Virus record (IMG/VR): IMGVR_UViG_3300025655_000093
Span: 1-40,200 of that record
Strand: one strand, 5' to 3'
Source: a virus
Length of the DNA stretch: 40,200 nt
Positions within the stretch are counted from its first letter, which is position 1. Each line of letters begins with the position of its first letter. Below the pieces are notes generated by a model. It saw only the letters and a list, made by a program, of their open reading frames with translations, was not told the DNA's origin and ran no database searches. Made by a program: the position numbers and the translations under genes. This document shows positions 33,461-40,200 of the stretch, in pieces.

Positions 33461-33700
33461 TTAATCAGTTAAACCAATCTCTTCTAGAAAAAAGTCTGTT
33501 TCCAGGTCAGCTGGATCGTAGTTGGCATCTTCCAGCAGTTTCAAAAGGAAGTAATGCACCCTTTCCTGTACCCACTTGAGGTCATCGTCTGATACATCAC
33601 AGACAATGGCATCAAGACGGAGTTCACGAGATGGCTCACGGATGTGGTCTGCAAGCAGCTCCAATGCCCGATAACGTCCTTTCGTGAACTCCCCAAGCAT
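33461..33700 (-). CDS. hypothetical protein, 79 aa
   Basis: A 79-aa acidic helical protein starting MLGEFTKGRYRALELLADHI, with DIVCDVSDDDLKW-like turns and a KLLEDANYDPADLETDFFLE end. The stop codon abuts the end of the tRNA. It overlaps the start region of the next upstream gene by 1 bp. No family recognised. Confidence 0.6.
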   Translation of the reverse strand: MLGEFTKGRYRALELLADHIREPSRELRLDAIVCDVSDDDLKWVQERVHYFLLKLLEDANYDPADLETDFFLEEIGLTD

Positions 33701-33918
33701 CAGTCCACTCCAGCGGTACTGAGAGCGTCTTTAAGGCTCTTATCTTCTAGTTCAACCTGGCGTTGCTTAATTACAGCAAGGATCTCAAGAGCACCTTGAA
33801 CTTTCAAGAAGCCTTCTTTATTACGTATGAGCTGTTCTTCTCCTTTACGGATGCTATCGGTAAGGGAGGAGAGTTGAGAACTTAGTCCTTTTTCAAGATC
33901 AGTGAGGATGTCTTCCAT
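33700..33918 (-). CDS. coiled-coil protein, 72 aa
   Basis: A 72-aa acidic coiled-coil protein starting MEDILTDLEKGLSSQLSSLT, ending SLKDALSTAGVD. Heptad-like Leu/Ile spacing is evident through the middle. It lies 28 bp downstream of the endolysin gene stop on the same strand, so it may belong to the lysis module. No family recognised. Confidence 0.6.
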   Translation of the reverse strand: MEDILTDLEKGLSSQLSSLTDSIRKGEEQLIRNKEGFLKVQGALEILAVIKQRQVELEDKSLKDALSTAGVD

Positions 33919-33946
33919 AACAAGGGGGTATTTACGGACACTATAC

Positions 33947-35185
33947 CTACTGCAAATCTAACCACCAGCCACTGCCAGAGCCTTCAACGGTCCAGCGTTT
34001 TTCCATAAAATATTCGGTGTAGACAACTGCATTACCGTTCGTACTTTCGTAGGTGCCGGTGTAGTTATCCAGTTTGCCCCAGGGATCGTGAACTGTGTAT
34101 TTAGCTGGGTCAGTGTGATAGCCGATAGCGCAGATCCAATGCCCAAAACCACTGGGATTACCACCTGGTCCCTTATGGAGGATACCAATTGGAACAGGAA
34201 TGTTGGCATCAAGCCTCTTCTTAAGAAAAAGAAGTGTTCCATCCTGCCTAAATTTAGCTTTAATACCCAGGCTATTCAAGACCTTAACATGTACGTTGGG
34301 GTTAGTGGTATCTCCAATAGCAAAGACTTTTTGGATGTATTCATTGTCATTTTTAATGCACCCTGGCCTCATGTACATTGCAGCCATCGCACAGCTGGAG
34401 GAGAAGCAGGTGCGGCTTGCGTCTCGATAGTTATCCCGTTGCGACTGGTACGGAACATCTAGCATAACACCATCGTAAAAGACTGCTGGAGTCTTTACGG
34501 GTTGAGGATGTGGACCACCAAGACCAGACCAATGCTGATCAAAGACCCACCAAACACCTGCACCCCAGGGGAGGTTAATCTGCGTGTGACCATTTTTCTT
34601 TTGTAGAACTTCAACATCACGATAGGTTCGGTTGCCTTTAATGATTACTTTTTGATCACGCTCTAGTTTTGTACTGTCAACCGGTTCTTTCTTTAGGGCG
34701 GTTGAACGACTTGAGGTAATAGTAATCTTTTGCTTGGGTTTAATTTCTTTACCAGAGATAAACAATTCGACTTCTTTCTTACGACGTGCAACTAAACCAG
34801 GTAGTGTTTTATCACCGGCCTTAACCCACTTAGGTAACTCTTCTTGAGCCACTTTATTAGGATCTTCTCCTTTATTAAGACGCTTCCTTAAGGTCGATTC
34901 TTTAAGTGCACCTATCCCACAGTTATGAGTAAAGGATACAAGAGCATCAAACTGAGGTTGATTTAGAGGAACAGTGATATGAATGTTGACTGCATCTTCA
35001 AATCTTTTCAAATCACCAAGAAGTAGCTGCTCTGCTTTCTCTTCAGTGATGGTTTTATCTGGCGTCACATCATCACCAGTATGTCCCCAGCCAATGGTCC
35101 AGACTCCTGCAGGACACTTATAGGCAGTGAGTTCTAACCCTTCAAAGGTTTTAATGAGATCTAAACCAGCTTTAGAAATTTTCAC
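33947..35185 (-). CDS. bifunctional endolysin: GH24 lysozyme plus C39-type peptidase
   Basis: A 412-aa endolysin. Residues 1-145 are a GH24 lysozyme: E15, C24 and T30 form the E-8x-(D/C)-5x-T catalytic pattern (IGWGH follows), and a LVARRKKEVELF end closes the domain. An SH3-like linker (about 165-220) follows. Residues about 240-400 form a C39_2 peptidase with C260, H349 (GHW) and D367 (VHDPWG) as candidate triad. Together they would cut glycan chains and peptide cross-links of the cell wall. The start is ATG; the holin-like gene lies upstream on the same strand. There is no signal peptide, so the holin must release it. Confidence 0.9.
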   Translation of the reverse strand: MKISKAGLDLIKTFEGLELTAYKCPAGVWTIGWGHTGDDVTPDKTITEEKAEQLLLGDLKRFEDAVNIHITVPLNQPQFDALVSFTHNCGIGALKESTLRKRLNKGEDPNKVAQEELPKWVKAGDKTLPGLVARRKKEVELFISGKEIKPKQKITITSSRSTALKKEPVDSTKLERDQKVIIKGNRTYRDVEVLQKKNGHTQINLPWGAGVWWVFDQHWSGLGGPHPQPVKTPAVFYDGVMLDVPYQSQRDNYRDASRTCFSSSCAMAAMYMRPGCIKNDNEYIQKVFAIGDTTNPNVHVKVLNSLGIKAKFRQDGTLLFLKKRLDANIPVPIGILHKGPGGNPSGFGHWICAIGYHTDPAKYTVHDPWGKLDNYTGTYESTNGNAVVYTEYFMEKRWTVEGSGSGWWLDLQ

Positions 35186-35221
35186 AGCAGTGCTACTACT
35201 GCTTCTAGTTTACCTTCTTCT

Positions 35222-35476
35222 CTATTCAGCGTTACGAGATAAACTAATCAGTGTTGTCAATACTCCCATCATTACCGTAATAGTTCGGGTATCTACATCA
35301 GTACAGCCCATAGGAGCTGGGTCGATTTTTTCACTCTCTGGGGTGCCAACGTATTTTGCATACCAAGGCCATACCGCAGGGAGCACATAAAACCTACAAG
35401 CTCCCCACTGAATGACAGAAACTAAAACAATAGCTGAAGCGCAACCAACAATTGATCGCCAAAGCCAGTTAGTCAC
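35222..35476 (-). CDS. holin-like protein, two membrane spans
   Basis: An 84-aa protein starting with GTG (VTNWLWRSIVGCASAIVLVS). A first membrane span covers about residues 5-23 and a second about 66-80 (TITVMMGVLTTLISL), with a polar loop containing DPAPMGCTDVDT between. Two spans and close placement upstream of the endolysin gene suit a class II holin. Similar proteins occur in other cyanophages. It would form the membrane lesion that lets the endolysin reach the wall. The GTG overlaps the stop of the upstream gene by one base. Confidence 0.75.
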   Translation of the reverse strand: MTNWLWRSIVGCASAIVLVSVIQWGACRFYVLPAVWPWYAKYVGTPESEKIDPAPMGCTDVDTRTITVMMGVLTTLISLSRNAE

Positions 35477-35859
35477 TACACATTACATGTATCACATTCG
35501 TCTACTCTAATCCACGAAACCGTGTCCTCATCCCATGCGTACTCATGCCCATCTTGAGGATAAGAAATAGGTGAATTCCAAGTCAATGTAACTGGATCAA
35601 GAATCCAGCTACTGAAATAATTTGGAGGAATGAAAGCATCTCTGGCGAGATCATAAGTAAATCCAACACCAGCAAAATGTTTTCGGAAATTGTTGTTATA
35701 ACTTGTTTGTTTCCAATTAGTTTCAACACCAAACAAGCTTTTGAGATATTGAATTCCTTTATCTTCTCGCTCTACTCCATCCTGGAGCAAGATCTCATTG
35801 GCAACTACAAGAACACGTTGAACAACGTTATTCTCATCTAGCTCTGCAAAGTGTGCCAT
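35476..35859 (-). CDS. conserved cyanophage/pelagiphage structural protein
   Basis: ATG 35859 begins MAHFAELDENNVVQRVLVVA, then WKQTSYNNNFRKHFAGVGFT and a YDLARDAFIPPNYFSSWILD segment. Proteins with an HFAxLDxxNxVxxVxVV opening and NxRKxxAGxGxxYDxxRDAFIPP core are frequent next to tail fibres in marine and freshwater phages; they are taken to be structural, role unknown. The ATG overlaps the stop of the Gly-rich gene (TGATG). An upstream start in the same frame would add a leader inside the Gly-rich gene. Confidence 0.75.
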   Translation of the reverse strand: MAHFAELDENNVVQRVLVVANEILLQDGVEREDKGIQYLKSLFGVETNWKQTSYNNNFRKHFAGVGFTYDLARDAFIPPNYFSSWILDPVTLTWNSPISYPQDGHEYAWDEDTVSWIRVDECDTCNV

Positions 35860-36719
35860 CAGCTTACAACAAATGTTGAAGTCGAAGTAAAAGTATGGAC
35901 CCAATAATCCACACCCCCAACAGTATAAACAGTTTTAGTGCCACCACTTGCAACTAATCCTGATGCAACGCGATACCTAATAAACACCTGTCCACCTGAA
36001 CCATCGCCGCCATTTAGCGTTGATGTGGAGCCACCGCTAAGCCTATAGGCACCGCCGCCGCCGCCTGAACCACGATTAACAGAGCCATCTTGTGCAGTAG
36101 TAGGAGGCAATCCTAGAGCACCGTTTCCGCCTACACCTGATCCGCCTGGTGCACTAAAACTGTCACATCCACCAGCGCCACCACCACCTGCAACAAAGTA
36201 CGTACCGCCTAAACCAAATGTGCTATTGAGATCTAATCCTGAACCACCAGTACTAGTTGTACCAACAGATCCTTTACCACCGCCACTACCAGCAAAACAA
36301 CCTGAAGTCGGGCCGCTACCGTCATTACCTTGTCCTGGTGTACCGCTACCACCTGGAAGGTTTACAGGGGGGTTACGCGCACCGCCACCACCTGAACCTC
36401 CACTGCCGCCTTCACCTAGGGAAATACGGCTTCCTCCGCCGCCACCTCCAATTGCAGTTGTACCAAATACGCTTGAATTAGCTCCAGCAGTGCCACGTAT
36501 TGAACTATTAGTCGAACCTGCGCCGCCAGCACCAATGGTTACGGTGTAGGAAGTACCTGCGGTAACGGTATAAGAAGCTAAGTCAGTACAGCCACCAGCA
36601 CCGCCACCACCAGCGCCGTGGTCACCAATATCTGCACAGCCACCACCGCCACCACCGGCAAGGACAACAAATTCAACGTCGTAGCTGCGGCCACCAAACG
36701 TTAATTGTTGGATTGTCAT
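35859..36719 (-). CDS. glycine-rich tail adhesin candidate
   Basis: A 286-aa protein with about 37% Gly. The start, MTIQQLTFGGRSYDVEFVVL, is followed by many GGGG-G runs and a C-terminal beta segment (KTVYTVGGVDYWVHTFTSTS). T-even gp38-type adhesins and cyanophage fibre tips use such Gly-rich loops to bind receptors, so I infer a receptor-binding role. The plus strand of this stretch also reads as a long Pro-rich frame, an artefact of the GGN codons. The ATG overlaps the stop of the next upstream gene by one base. Confidence 0.7.
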   Translation of the reverse strand: MTIQQLTFGGRSYDVEFVVLAGGGGGGCADIGDHGAGGGGAGGCTDLASYTVTAGTSYTVTIGAGGAGSTNSSIRGTAGANSSVFGTTAIGGGGGGSRISLGEGGSGGSGGGGARNPPVNLPGGSGTPGQGNDGSGPTSGCFAGSGGGKGSVGTTSTGGSGLDLNSTFGLGGTYFVAGGGGAGGCDSFSAPGGSGVGGNGALGLPPTTAQDGSVNRGSGGGGGAYRLSGGSTSTLNGGDGSGGQVFIRYRVASGLVASGGTKTVYTVGGVDYWVHTFTSTSTFVVS

Positions 36720-37684
36720 CAGGTTAAACCGCTACCAGATACAACAAAAACATTACTGGCTACGCACAATACTGTACATAAACCATACTGAAGAAGGGTG
36801 CGATTTCCTGTTGTAGCAGTACCACTCAGTCGCAACGTTGTACCACTACCTTGGGTGATTGTCTGGCTGGAGCCTGAATTATTATAAATGCTGATTGCAT
36901 CACCAGCGGAAAAAATACCTGAAGGAACAGTAATACCGCCTGTTGTAATGCTGATGTGCTTGCCAGAATCAGCTGCAACCAGAATATAAGAACTTGTTTT
37001 GGCGTTCTGAGGGATTGTACGAACTTCTCCTTTACTGTCGGTAACACTACCGCCAACATTTACGTTTCCTGTAACTGTTAAGTTGCCTGTAGTACGTGAG
37101 AAAGTAAAACGTGTTGTGGTGCCATCACGGAAAATTAAATCACCAGAGCTGAGATCAATGTAGTTAGTGCCACCAGTCCGCCATAACTTGTACTCAGAAC
37201 TAGCGCCAATACCAATGGTGCTATGGATGCGCAGGCCACTGGTCGTAATGGCTCCCACAGCAGCACCAGCACTTGCTAAACCGATTTCATTGGTAGCGTT
37301 ACGGTAAAATCCAGTATCAGTGTCGTTAATGAACGTGATACTAGGGGCCGCAGCAGTATTGTCAGGGTAAAGGCTGCCTGCTGTTACGTAATCAGCACCA
37401 GCAAGAATAACGCCAAAGAAACTCCAACCTCCGGTGGGAGGAGAAGCAAAAACAATGTCAGTTCCACTTAAAAGAAATCCGTTTGTACCGCTTGGATCTG
37501 GTTCCTGTACAACACCGTTAACTGAGATTAAACACTGTTGCGCATTAACCGGAAACGGTACTGGAGCTGAACCCAATACAGTAAGCGCAAAGGTATCTTG
37601 AACACCATCAAAGCTACCGCTGATATCATCAATCAGCGTATAGCTTGGAAAAGCAACCTGAAGATCGTTACCAATATAAGGCAC
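36719..37684 (-). CDS. tail-fibre protein, 321 aa
   Basis: A 321-aa beta-rich protein starting MPYIGNDLQVAFPSYTLIDD, with a NGVVQEP-type turn, then SITFINDTDTGFYRNATNEI and a long repeat-like stalk (LTVTGNVNVGGSVTD). The segment with D-T-D-TG corresponds to the GDxNTG motif of the S74 fibre and the Mtd_N-type protein. These motifs are widespread in cyanophage fibres. It probably forms a trimeric shaft. It is followed on the same strand by the Gly-rich gene and preceded by a chaperone-like gene. Confidence 0.75.
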   Translation of the reverse strand: MPYIGNDLQVAFPSYTLIDDISGSFDGVQDTFALTVLGSAPVPFPVNAQQCLISVNGVVQEPDPSGTNGFLLSGTDIVFASPPTGGWSFFGVILAGADYVTAGSLYPDNTAAAPSITFINDTDTGFYRNATNEIGLASAGAAVGAITTSGLRIHSTIGIGASSEYKLWRTGGTNYIDLSSGDLIFRDGTTTRFTFSRTTGNLTVTGNVNVGGSVTDSKGEVRTIPQNAKTSSYILVAADSGKHISITTGGITVPSGIFSAGDAISIYNNSGSSQTITQGSGTTLRLSGTATTGNRTLLQYGLCTVLCVASNVFVVSGSGLT

Positions 37685-37689
37685 TGTCT

Positions 37690-38016
37690 TTACCTCTTAG
37701 CTAATTTAGATGGTTGCTGGGGCCAAACAACTTGGTTTGGTTCTACATTAGCAAAAGTTTGCGGTAAATCCCGTAGAATTTGACGGTACTTAGTCCACTC
37801 CAAGGTGTCTACGGTACAGCCATTAACAGCTGTCCAATCAGTAGACATCAACAAGAAGTCACGTTTTTTGCGTACTACATCCCAGCTATCGTCGGGTAGT
37901 TCAAGAATTAAATCTGATTGAGAAGCAAGTAGTTCTTCAAAGTGAGAAACACGCCTCTTTAATTCTGCGATCTCAGCACGCAGCTCAACAATATCTAAAT
38001 TCTGTGTAAGTCCCAT
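37690..38016 (-). CDS. tail-fibre assembly chaperone candidate
   Basis: A 108-aa protein starting MGLTQNLDIVELRAEIAELK with a coiled-coil, then a KRDFLLMSTDWTAVNG segment and EWTKYRQILRDLPQTF. The R-x-x-LL-x-x-(S/T)DW ... (E)W-x-x-YR-x-x-LR-x-(L)P pattern is that of the phage tail assembly chaperone family (PF16778 type). It would help fold or attach the neighbouring fibre and may not remain in the virion. Confidence 0.75.
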   Translation of the reverse strand: MGLTQNLDIVELRAEIAELKRRVSHFEELLASQSDLILELPDDSWDVVRKKRDFLLMSTDWTAVNGCTVDTLEWTKYRQILRDLPQTFANVEPNQVVWPQQPSKLAKR

Positions 38017-38018
38017 CT

Positions 38019-38360
38019 TTACGTTTGCTCAAGATAGCTTACACAAAGATCAACTGCTGTAGCAGTATTGCAGCGTGCCCTTAAAATATCAAATGCTTCA
38101 ATGATAATTTTTGTTCCACCTGTCAACTCTAAAGAGGAGCCAGCAGGCACTGGTGCATTACGGAGAAGATAAACATCATCTCCTGTTGTCGTTACTAAAT
38201 AGAGATCAACAGTAACGCTAGAAGCTGTTTTGTTGGCAGCATAAACACTTAATACAATGTTTGTGCTGCCGCCAGCTGCCGTAAAGATATTAGTCGTAGC
38301 GTTACTAACAGCATCCGTAACAACATCTGATTTGGTGGCGTGCTTGAAAGTGTTTGCCAT
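38019..38360 (-). CDS. small beta-sandwich virion protein, 113 aa
   Basis: A 113-aa protein starting MANTFKHATKSDVVTDAVSN, with an LSVYAANKTASSVTVDLYLV strand pair and VPAGSSLELTGGTKIIIEAF. Cyanophage virion proteins with this VPAGSSLEL...K-hhhh-F-D-h pattern are common near tail genes. It has no enzyme motif. It lies 1 bp from the Mtd_N-type fibre gene on the same strand. Confidence 0.65.
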   Translation of the reverse strand: MANTFKHATKSDVVTDAVSNATTNIFTAAGGSTNIVLSVYAANKTASSVTVDLYLVTTTGDDVYLLRNAPVPAGSSLELTGGTKIIIEAFDILRARCNTATAVDLCVSYLEQT

Positions 38361-38361
38361 A

Positions 38362-38766
38362 TCAACTTAAAGCCAGAATCAGAGGAATTACGTCGCCTTG
38401 AATGAGACCGCTTTGAGCAGTAATACTGCCGGTCACAATAAGGTTACCAGTAACAGTTGATGTACCCGATGAATCTATTGTAACTCGCGCAACCCCACCA
38501 GTTACAAGGGACATGGTATCTGGACCTGTCCGGATGATACCTGTATTGGCATCACTGGCAAAGCGGAGAGCACAACTGCTGAGGCTACCTGGTGATAACT
38601 CAAGGTTGGTGCCGTCATTACGAGCTAAGGAGAAGCCACCTGCTGTAGATCCGTCGTGAACGACAACGGTATTAATATCAGTATCAACAGTAACTTCACC
38701 AACTGCACCAATAAATACAGCAGTTTCTCCTGTTGTACCGCGCCTAAATTGTACTTGGGTTGCCAC
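38362..38766 (-). CDS. tail protein with Mtd N-terminal-like domain
   Basis: A 134-aa protein starting with GTG (VATQVQFRRGTTGETAVFIG), then VGEVTVDTDINTVVVHDGST. This opening matches the N-terminal domain of the Bordetella phage Mtd protein, a short beta-prism module used in many tail fibres. Next is ASDANTGIIRTGPDTMSLVT, the D-x-NTG motif shared with the fibres at 21622 and 36719. The protein is short, so it is a fibre fragment or connector. No reverse transcriptase or template repeat is visible here, so a diversity-generating system is not indicated. Confidence 0.7.
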   Translation of the reverse strand: MATQVQFRRGTTGETAVFIGAVGEVTVDTDINTVVVHDGSTAGGFSLARNDGTNLELSPGSLSSCALRFASDANTGIIRTGPDTMSLVTGGVARVTIDSSGTSTVTGNLIVTGSITAQSGLIQGDVIPLILALS

Positions 38767-38986
38767 TAAAAGTCCACATCTATTTTTATTTTAACGCGTC
38801 TCCGGCGTAGTGTGTTTTTATGCTTGATTTGTCAACTTACTGAAGAGGGTTGTGGAGGCCACTAGACATTCCAGGGGGAACCAGGTTGTTCTGAGACCAT
38901 ACGAAGGTTTTCCCGGTAGAAAGCCCAATATGACTTCGATCATGGCAGCAATGGCTACGGGTACAGCTTAGCGCCCGTTACTTGAT
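38767..38986 (-). other. 220-bp gap between tail genes
   Basis: No intact gene is supported. Near the left end, on the minus strand, AAAATAAAAATAG may be a late promoter for the 38766 gene. One minus-strand frame ends TFVWSQNNLVPPGMSSGLHN followed by PLQ and a stop, which looks protein-like but has no start. Another frame (ATG near 38940) would give a 41-aa peptide without a ribosome site. This may be the remnant of a shortened fibre gene. Confidence 0.35.
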
Positions 38987-40200
38987 CTACTGCGTCACGC
39001 CGTTGAGGACGATGATCCAGCCGCGAGACTTGAGAGTGCTTACTGCTGAGCTGATGCTTGGCGTGCCGCTACTGGCGTTGTAGTCGATGGTAATCTCTTT
39101 GTTGCCGCTGCTGGGCGCAGATCTGCCGGATGTGGCGATGCTGTTGAGGATATTCTCTACGCTCGTAGCAGACAGCGAAGTACAGCCAGACCAAGCAAAA
39201 TAAAAACAGCTAGCACCCGGTGTTGCGGTCCAGTTATCAAAGAAACTAGCAGGGAAGCTCACTAGGCTTGTACAGCCATACCAAGCAAAAGAAAAGGTAG
39301 TAGCGCTGTTTGCCCCCAAAAGTGGAAAGCTTGTTAGTCCTGTACAGCTAAACCAAGCTGCGTTTACGGCAGTTGCGCTTGACATATTAAGCGCGGGAAA
39401 GCTCGTAAGCCCTGAGCAGCCTTGCCAAGTACCAGCAAAACTGGTTCCGCTAGATACATCAAGCAACGGGAAACTGGTAAGACCTGAGCAGTCGCGCCAA
39501 GCGCTTGCAAAGGTGGTTCCACTGGATGTATCAAGCAACGGGAAACCGGTGAGACTTGTGCAGTTGCGCCAGGTAGTAGTAAAATTCGTGCCACTAGATA
39601 CATCAATCAAGGGAAAGCTGGTAAGCCCTGTGCAATTTTGCCAAGCGCCCGTAAAATCAGTTCCACTAGACGTAGTAATCAGCGGAAAACTGGTAAGACT
39701 TGTGCAATTTTGCCAAGTGCCAATAAATGAAGTGCCTCCAGATGTATCTAGCAAAGGAAAGCTGGCAAGGTTTGTGCAATAAAGCCAAGTACTAAAATAA
39801 TTCGTAACTGCTGAGGTATCCATGTTCGCCGACACCGAAGACAGCGAAAATAAAGCATAAAATGCCTGGCTAAGGTTTGTACCAAAGGACCACCCCGGCG
39901 GCGTGGCGCCAAGAGATACGACTTCTGCGTTTGAACTGCCTGTCCCGTAATCAAAGCGCGGCCTGAAAACACCGCTGTTTAGCTTGACTTTAACCGTGTA
40001 GCTTCCGCTTGATGCGTAGGTGTGTGATTTCACAAATGTGCCTGTTGCTGAGACGTTTGTATCCGTCTGGCCGTCGCCCCAGTCCACGTCGTAATTACAG
40101 GTGGATTCTGTCCTAAGTGACCAGTTACCATCAGTCGTTGTGATCCCAATGTCCCACGTTGTCAGTGCGGGGGCAGCGGCGGAGAACTGATAGCTATTGA
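38987..40200 (-). CDS. tail-tip protein with PKD-like and BspA-type repeats (partial)
   Basis: The frame is open through the right window edge and its start lies outside; at least 403 residues are present. The N-terminal visible part has YDVDWGDGQTDTNVS ... HTYASSGSYTVKVKLNSG, a PKD-like fold with the WGDG and HxYxxxGxYxV motifs. Then come eight 24-aa repeats of the type SFPLLDTSSGTxFxxTWxxC followed by TGLT, which are BspA/DUF285-like leucine-rich repeats. A KEITIDYNASSGTPSI end closes it. Such repeats bind host surface molecules, so a receptor-binding tail tip is inferred. Confidence 0.8.
   Translation of the reverse strand, partial: NSYQFSAAAPALTTWDIGITTTDGNWSLRTESTCNYDVDWGDGQTDTNVSATGTFVKSHTYASSGSYTVKVKLNSGVFRPRFDYGTGSSNAEVVSLGATPPGWSFGTNLSQAFYALFSLSSVSANMDTSAVTNYFSTWLYCTNLASFPLLDTSGGTSFIGTWQNCTSLTSFPLITTSSGTDFTGAWQNCTGLTSFPLIDVSSGTNFTTTWRNCTSLTGFPLLDTSSGTTFASAWRDCSGLTSFPLLDVSSGTSFAGTWQGCSGLTSFPALNMSSATAVNAAWFSCTGLTSFPLLGANSATTFSFAWYGCTSLVSFPASFFDNWTATPGASCFYFAWSGCTSLSATSVENILNSIATSGRSAPSSGNKEITIDYNASSGTPSISSAVSTLKSRGWIIVLNGVTQ
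39200..39820 (-). repeat. tandem 72-bp coding repeats
   Basis: Eight imperfect units of 72 bp (24 codons) encode the (T/S)(G/S)LTSFPLLDxSSGT motif of the tail-tip protein. Units in the middle (about 39300-39720) are most alike and share nearly identical segments encoding SFPLLDxSSGT. Tandem identity allows gain or loss of units by slippage or recombination. Confidence 0.75.

Noticed and set aside
36220-36549. Proline-rich plus-strand reading frame
   Set aside because: It is the mirror of the GGN-rich codons of the Gly-rich adhesin gene and has no start context.
38362-38766. Diversity-generating retroelement, suggested by the Mtd-type N-terminus
   Set aside because: No reverse transcriptase, template repeat or adenine-variable repeat is visible; the domain is common in ordinary fibres.

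Overview
The window is most simply read as part of the genome of a tailed cyanophage, probably infecting a Synechococcus- or Cyanobium-like, perhaps freshwater, cyanobacterium. The sequence evidence is a phage replication set (family A DNA polymerase, PrimPol/D5 primase-helicase, SSB, RecB-like nuclease, endonuclease VII, dCMP deaminase, the end of a ThyX gene), a lysis module (bifunctional GH24/C39 endolysin and a holin), tail-fibre proteins, and several families otherwise seen mainly in cyanobacteria and their viruses (DUF4278-like, DUF5895-like, NblA-like). Terminase, portal, major capsid and integrase genes are not in the window, so virion type and lifestyle cannot be decided. Gene density is very high, with many ATGA and TAATG overlaps and many genes of 35-60 codons.

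Layout. 1-4,500: end of thyX, then small accessory genes, including a duplicated gene (546 and 1133), a DUF4278-like pair (286 and 2462) and two candidate structured RNAs (2.3 kb and 2.7 kb). 4,534-6,850: endonuclease VII and DNA polymerase, plus strand. 6,851-10,137: minus-strand island of virion-like genes, including an HExxH metallopeptidase; two of these genes share an identical 51-bp upstream cassette. 10,208-12,708: deaminase, SSB and a DUF5895-like protein. 12,751-12,996: one minus-strand gene facing a strong promoter/operator region. 13,121-21,536: long plus-strand run of small genes leading to the RecB-like nuclease and primase-helicase, closed by a 12-bp hairpin. 21,622-24,425: minus-strand tail-fibre island. 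24,479-30,240: mostly plus strand, with a 355-bp structured non-coding stretch, two HNH proteins, a solitary Phd-type antitoxin with its own promoter and a Dam-like methylase; two minus-strand pieces interrupt it. 30,235-40,200: minus-strand block with a degenerate lysozyme, an NblA-like protein, a Dps-like ferritin, HNH, endolysin, holin and receptor-binding tail proteins. A plus-strand tRNA-Leu(UAA) sits inside it.

How the parts fit. Plus-strand genes look like early and middle functions: nucleotide supply, replication, recombination and host takeover. Minus-strand genes look like late functions: virion, lysis and adsorption. The two sets are interleaved as islands and often meet head to head at hairpins. 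The most unusual material is the non-coding RNA-like structure, the orphan antitoxin, the NblA-like and Dps-like host-manipulation candidates, and a short N-terminal motif shared by four small minus-strand proteins. All functional statements rest on reading motifs by eye; no searches or folding programs were run.
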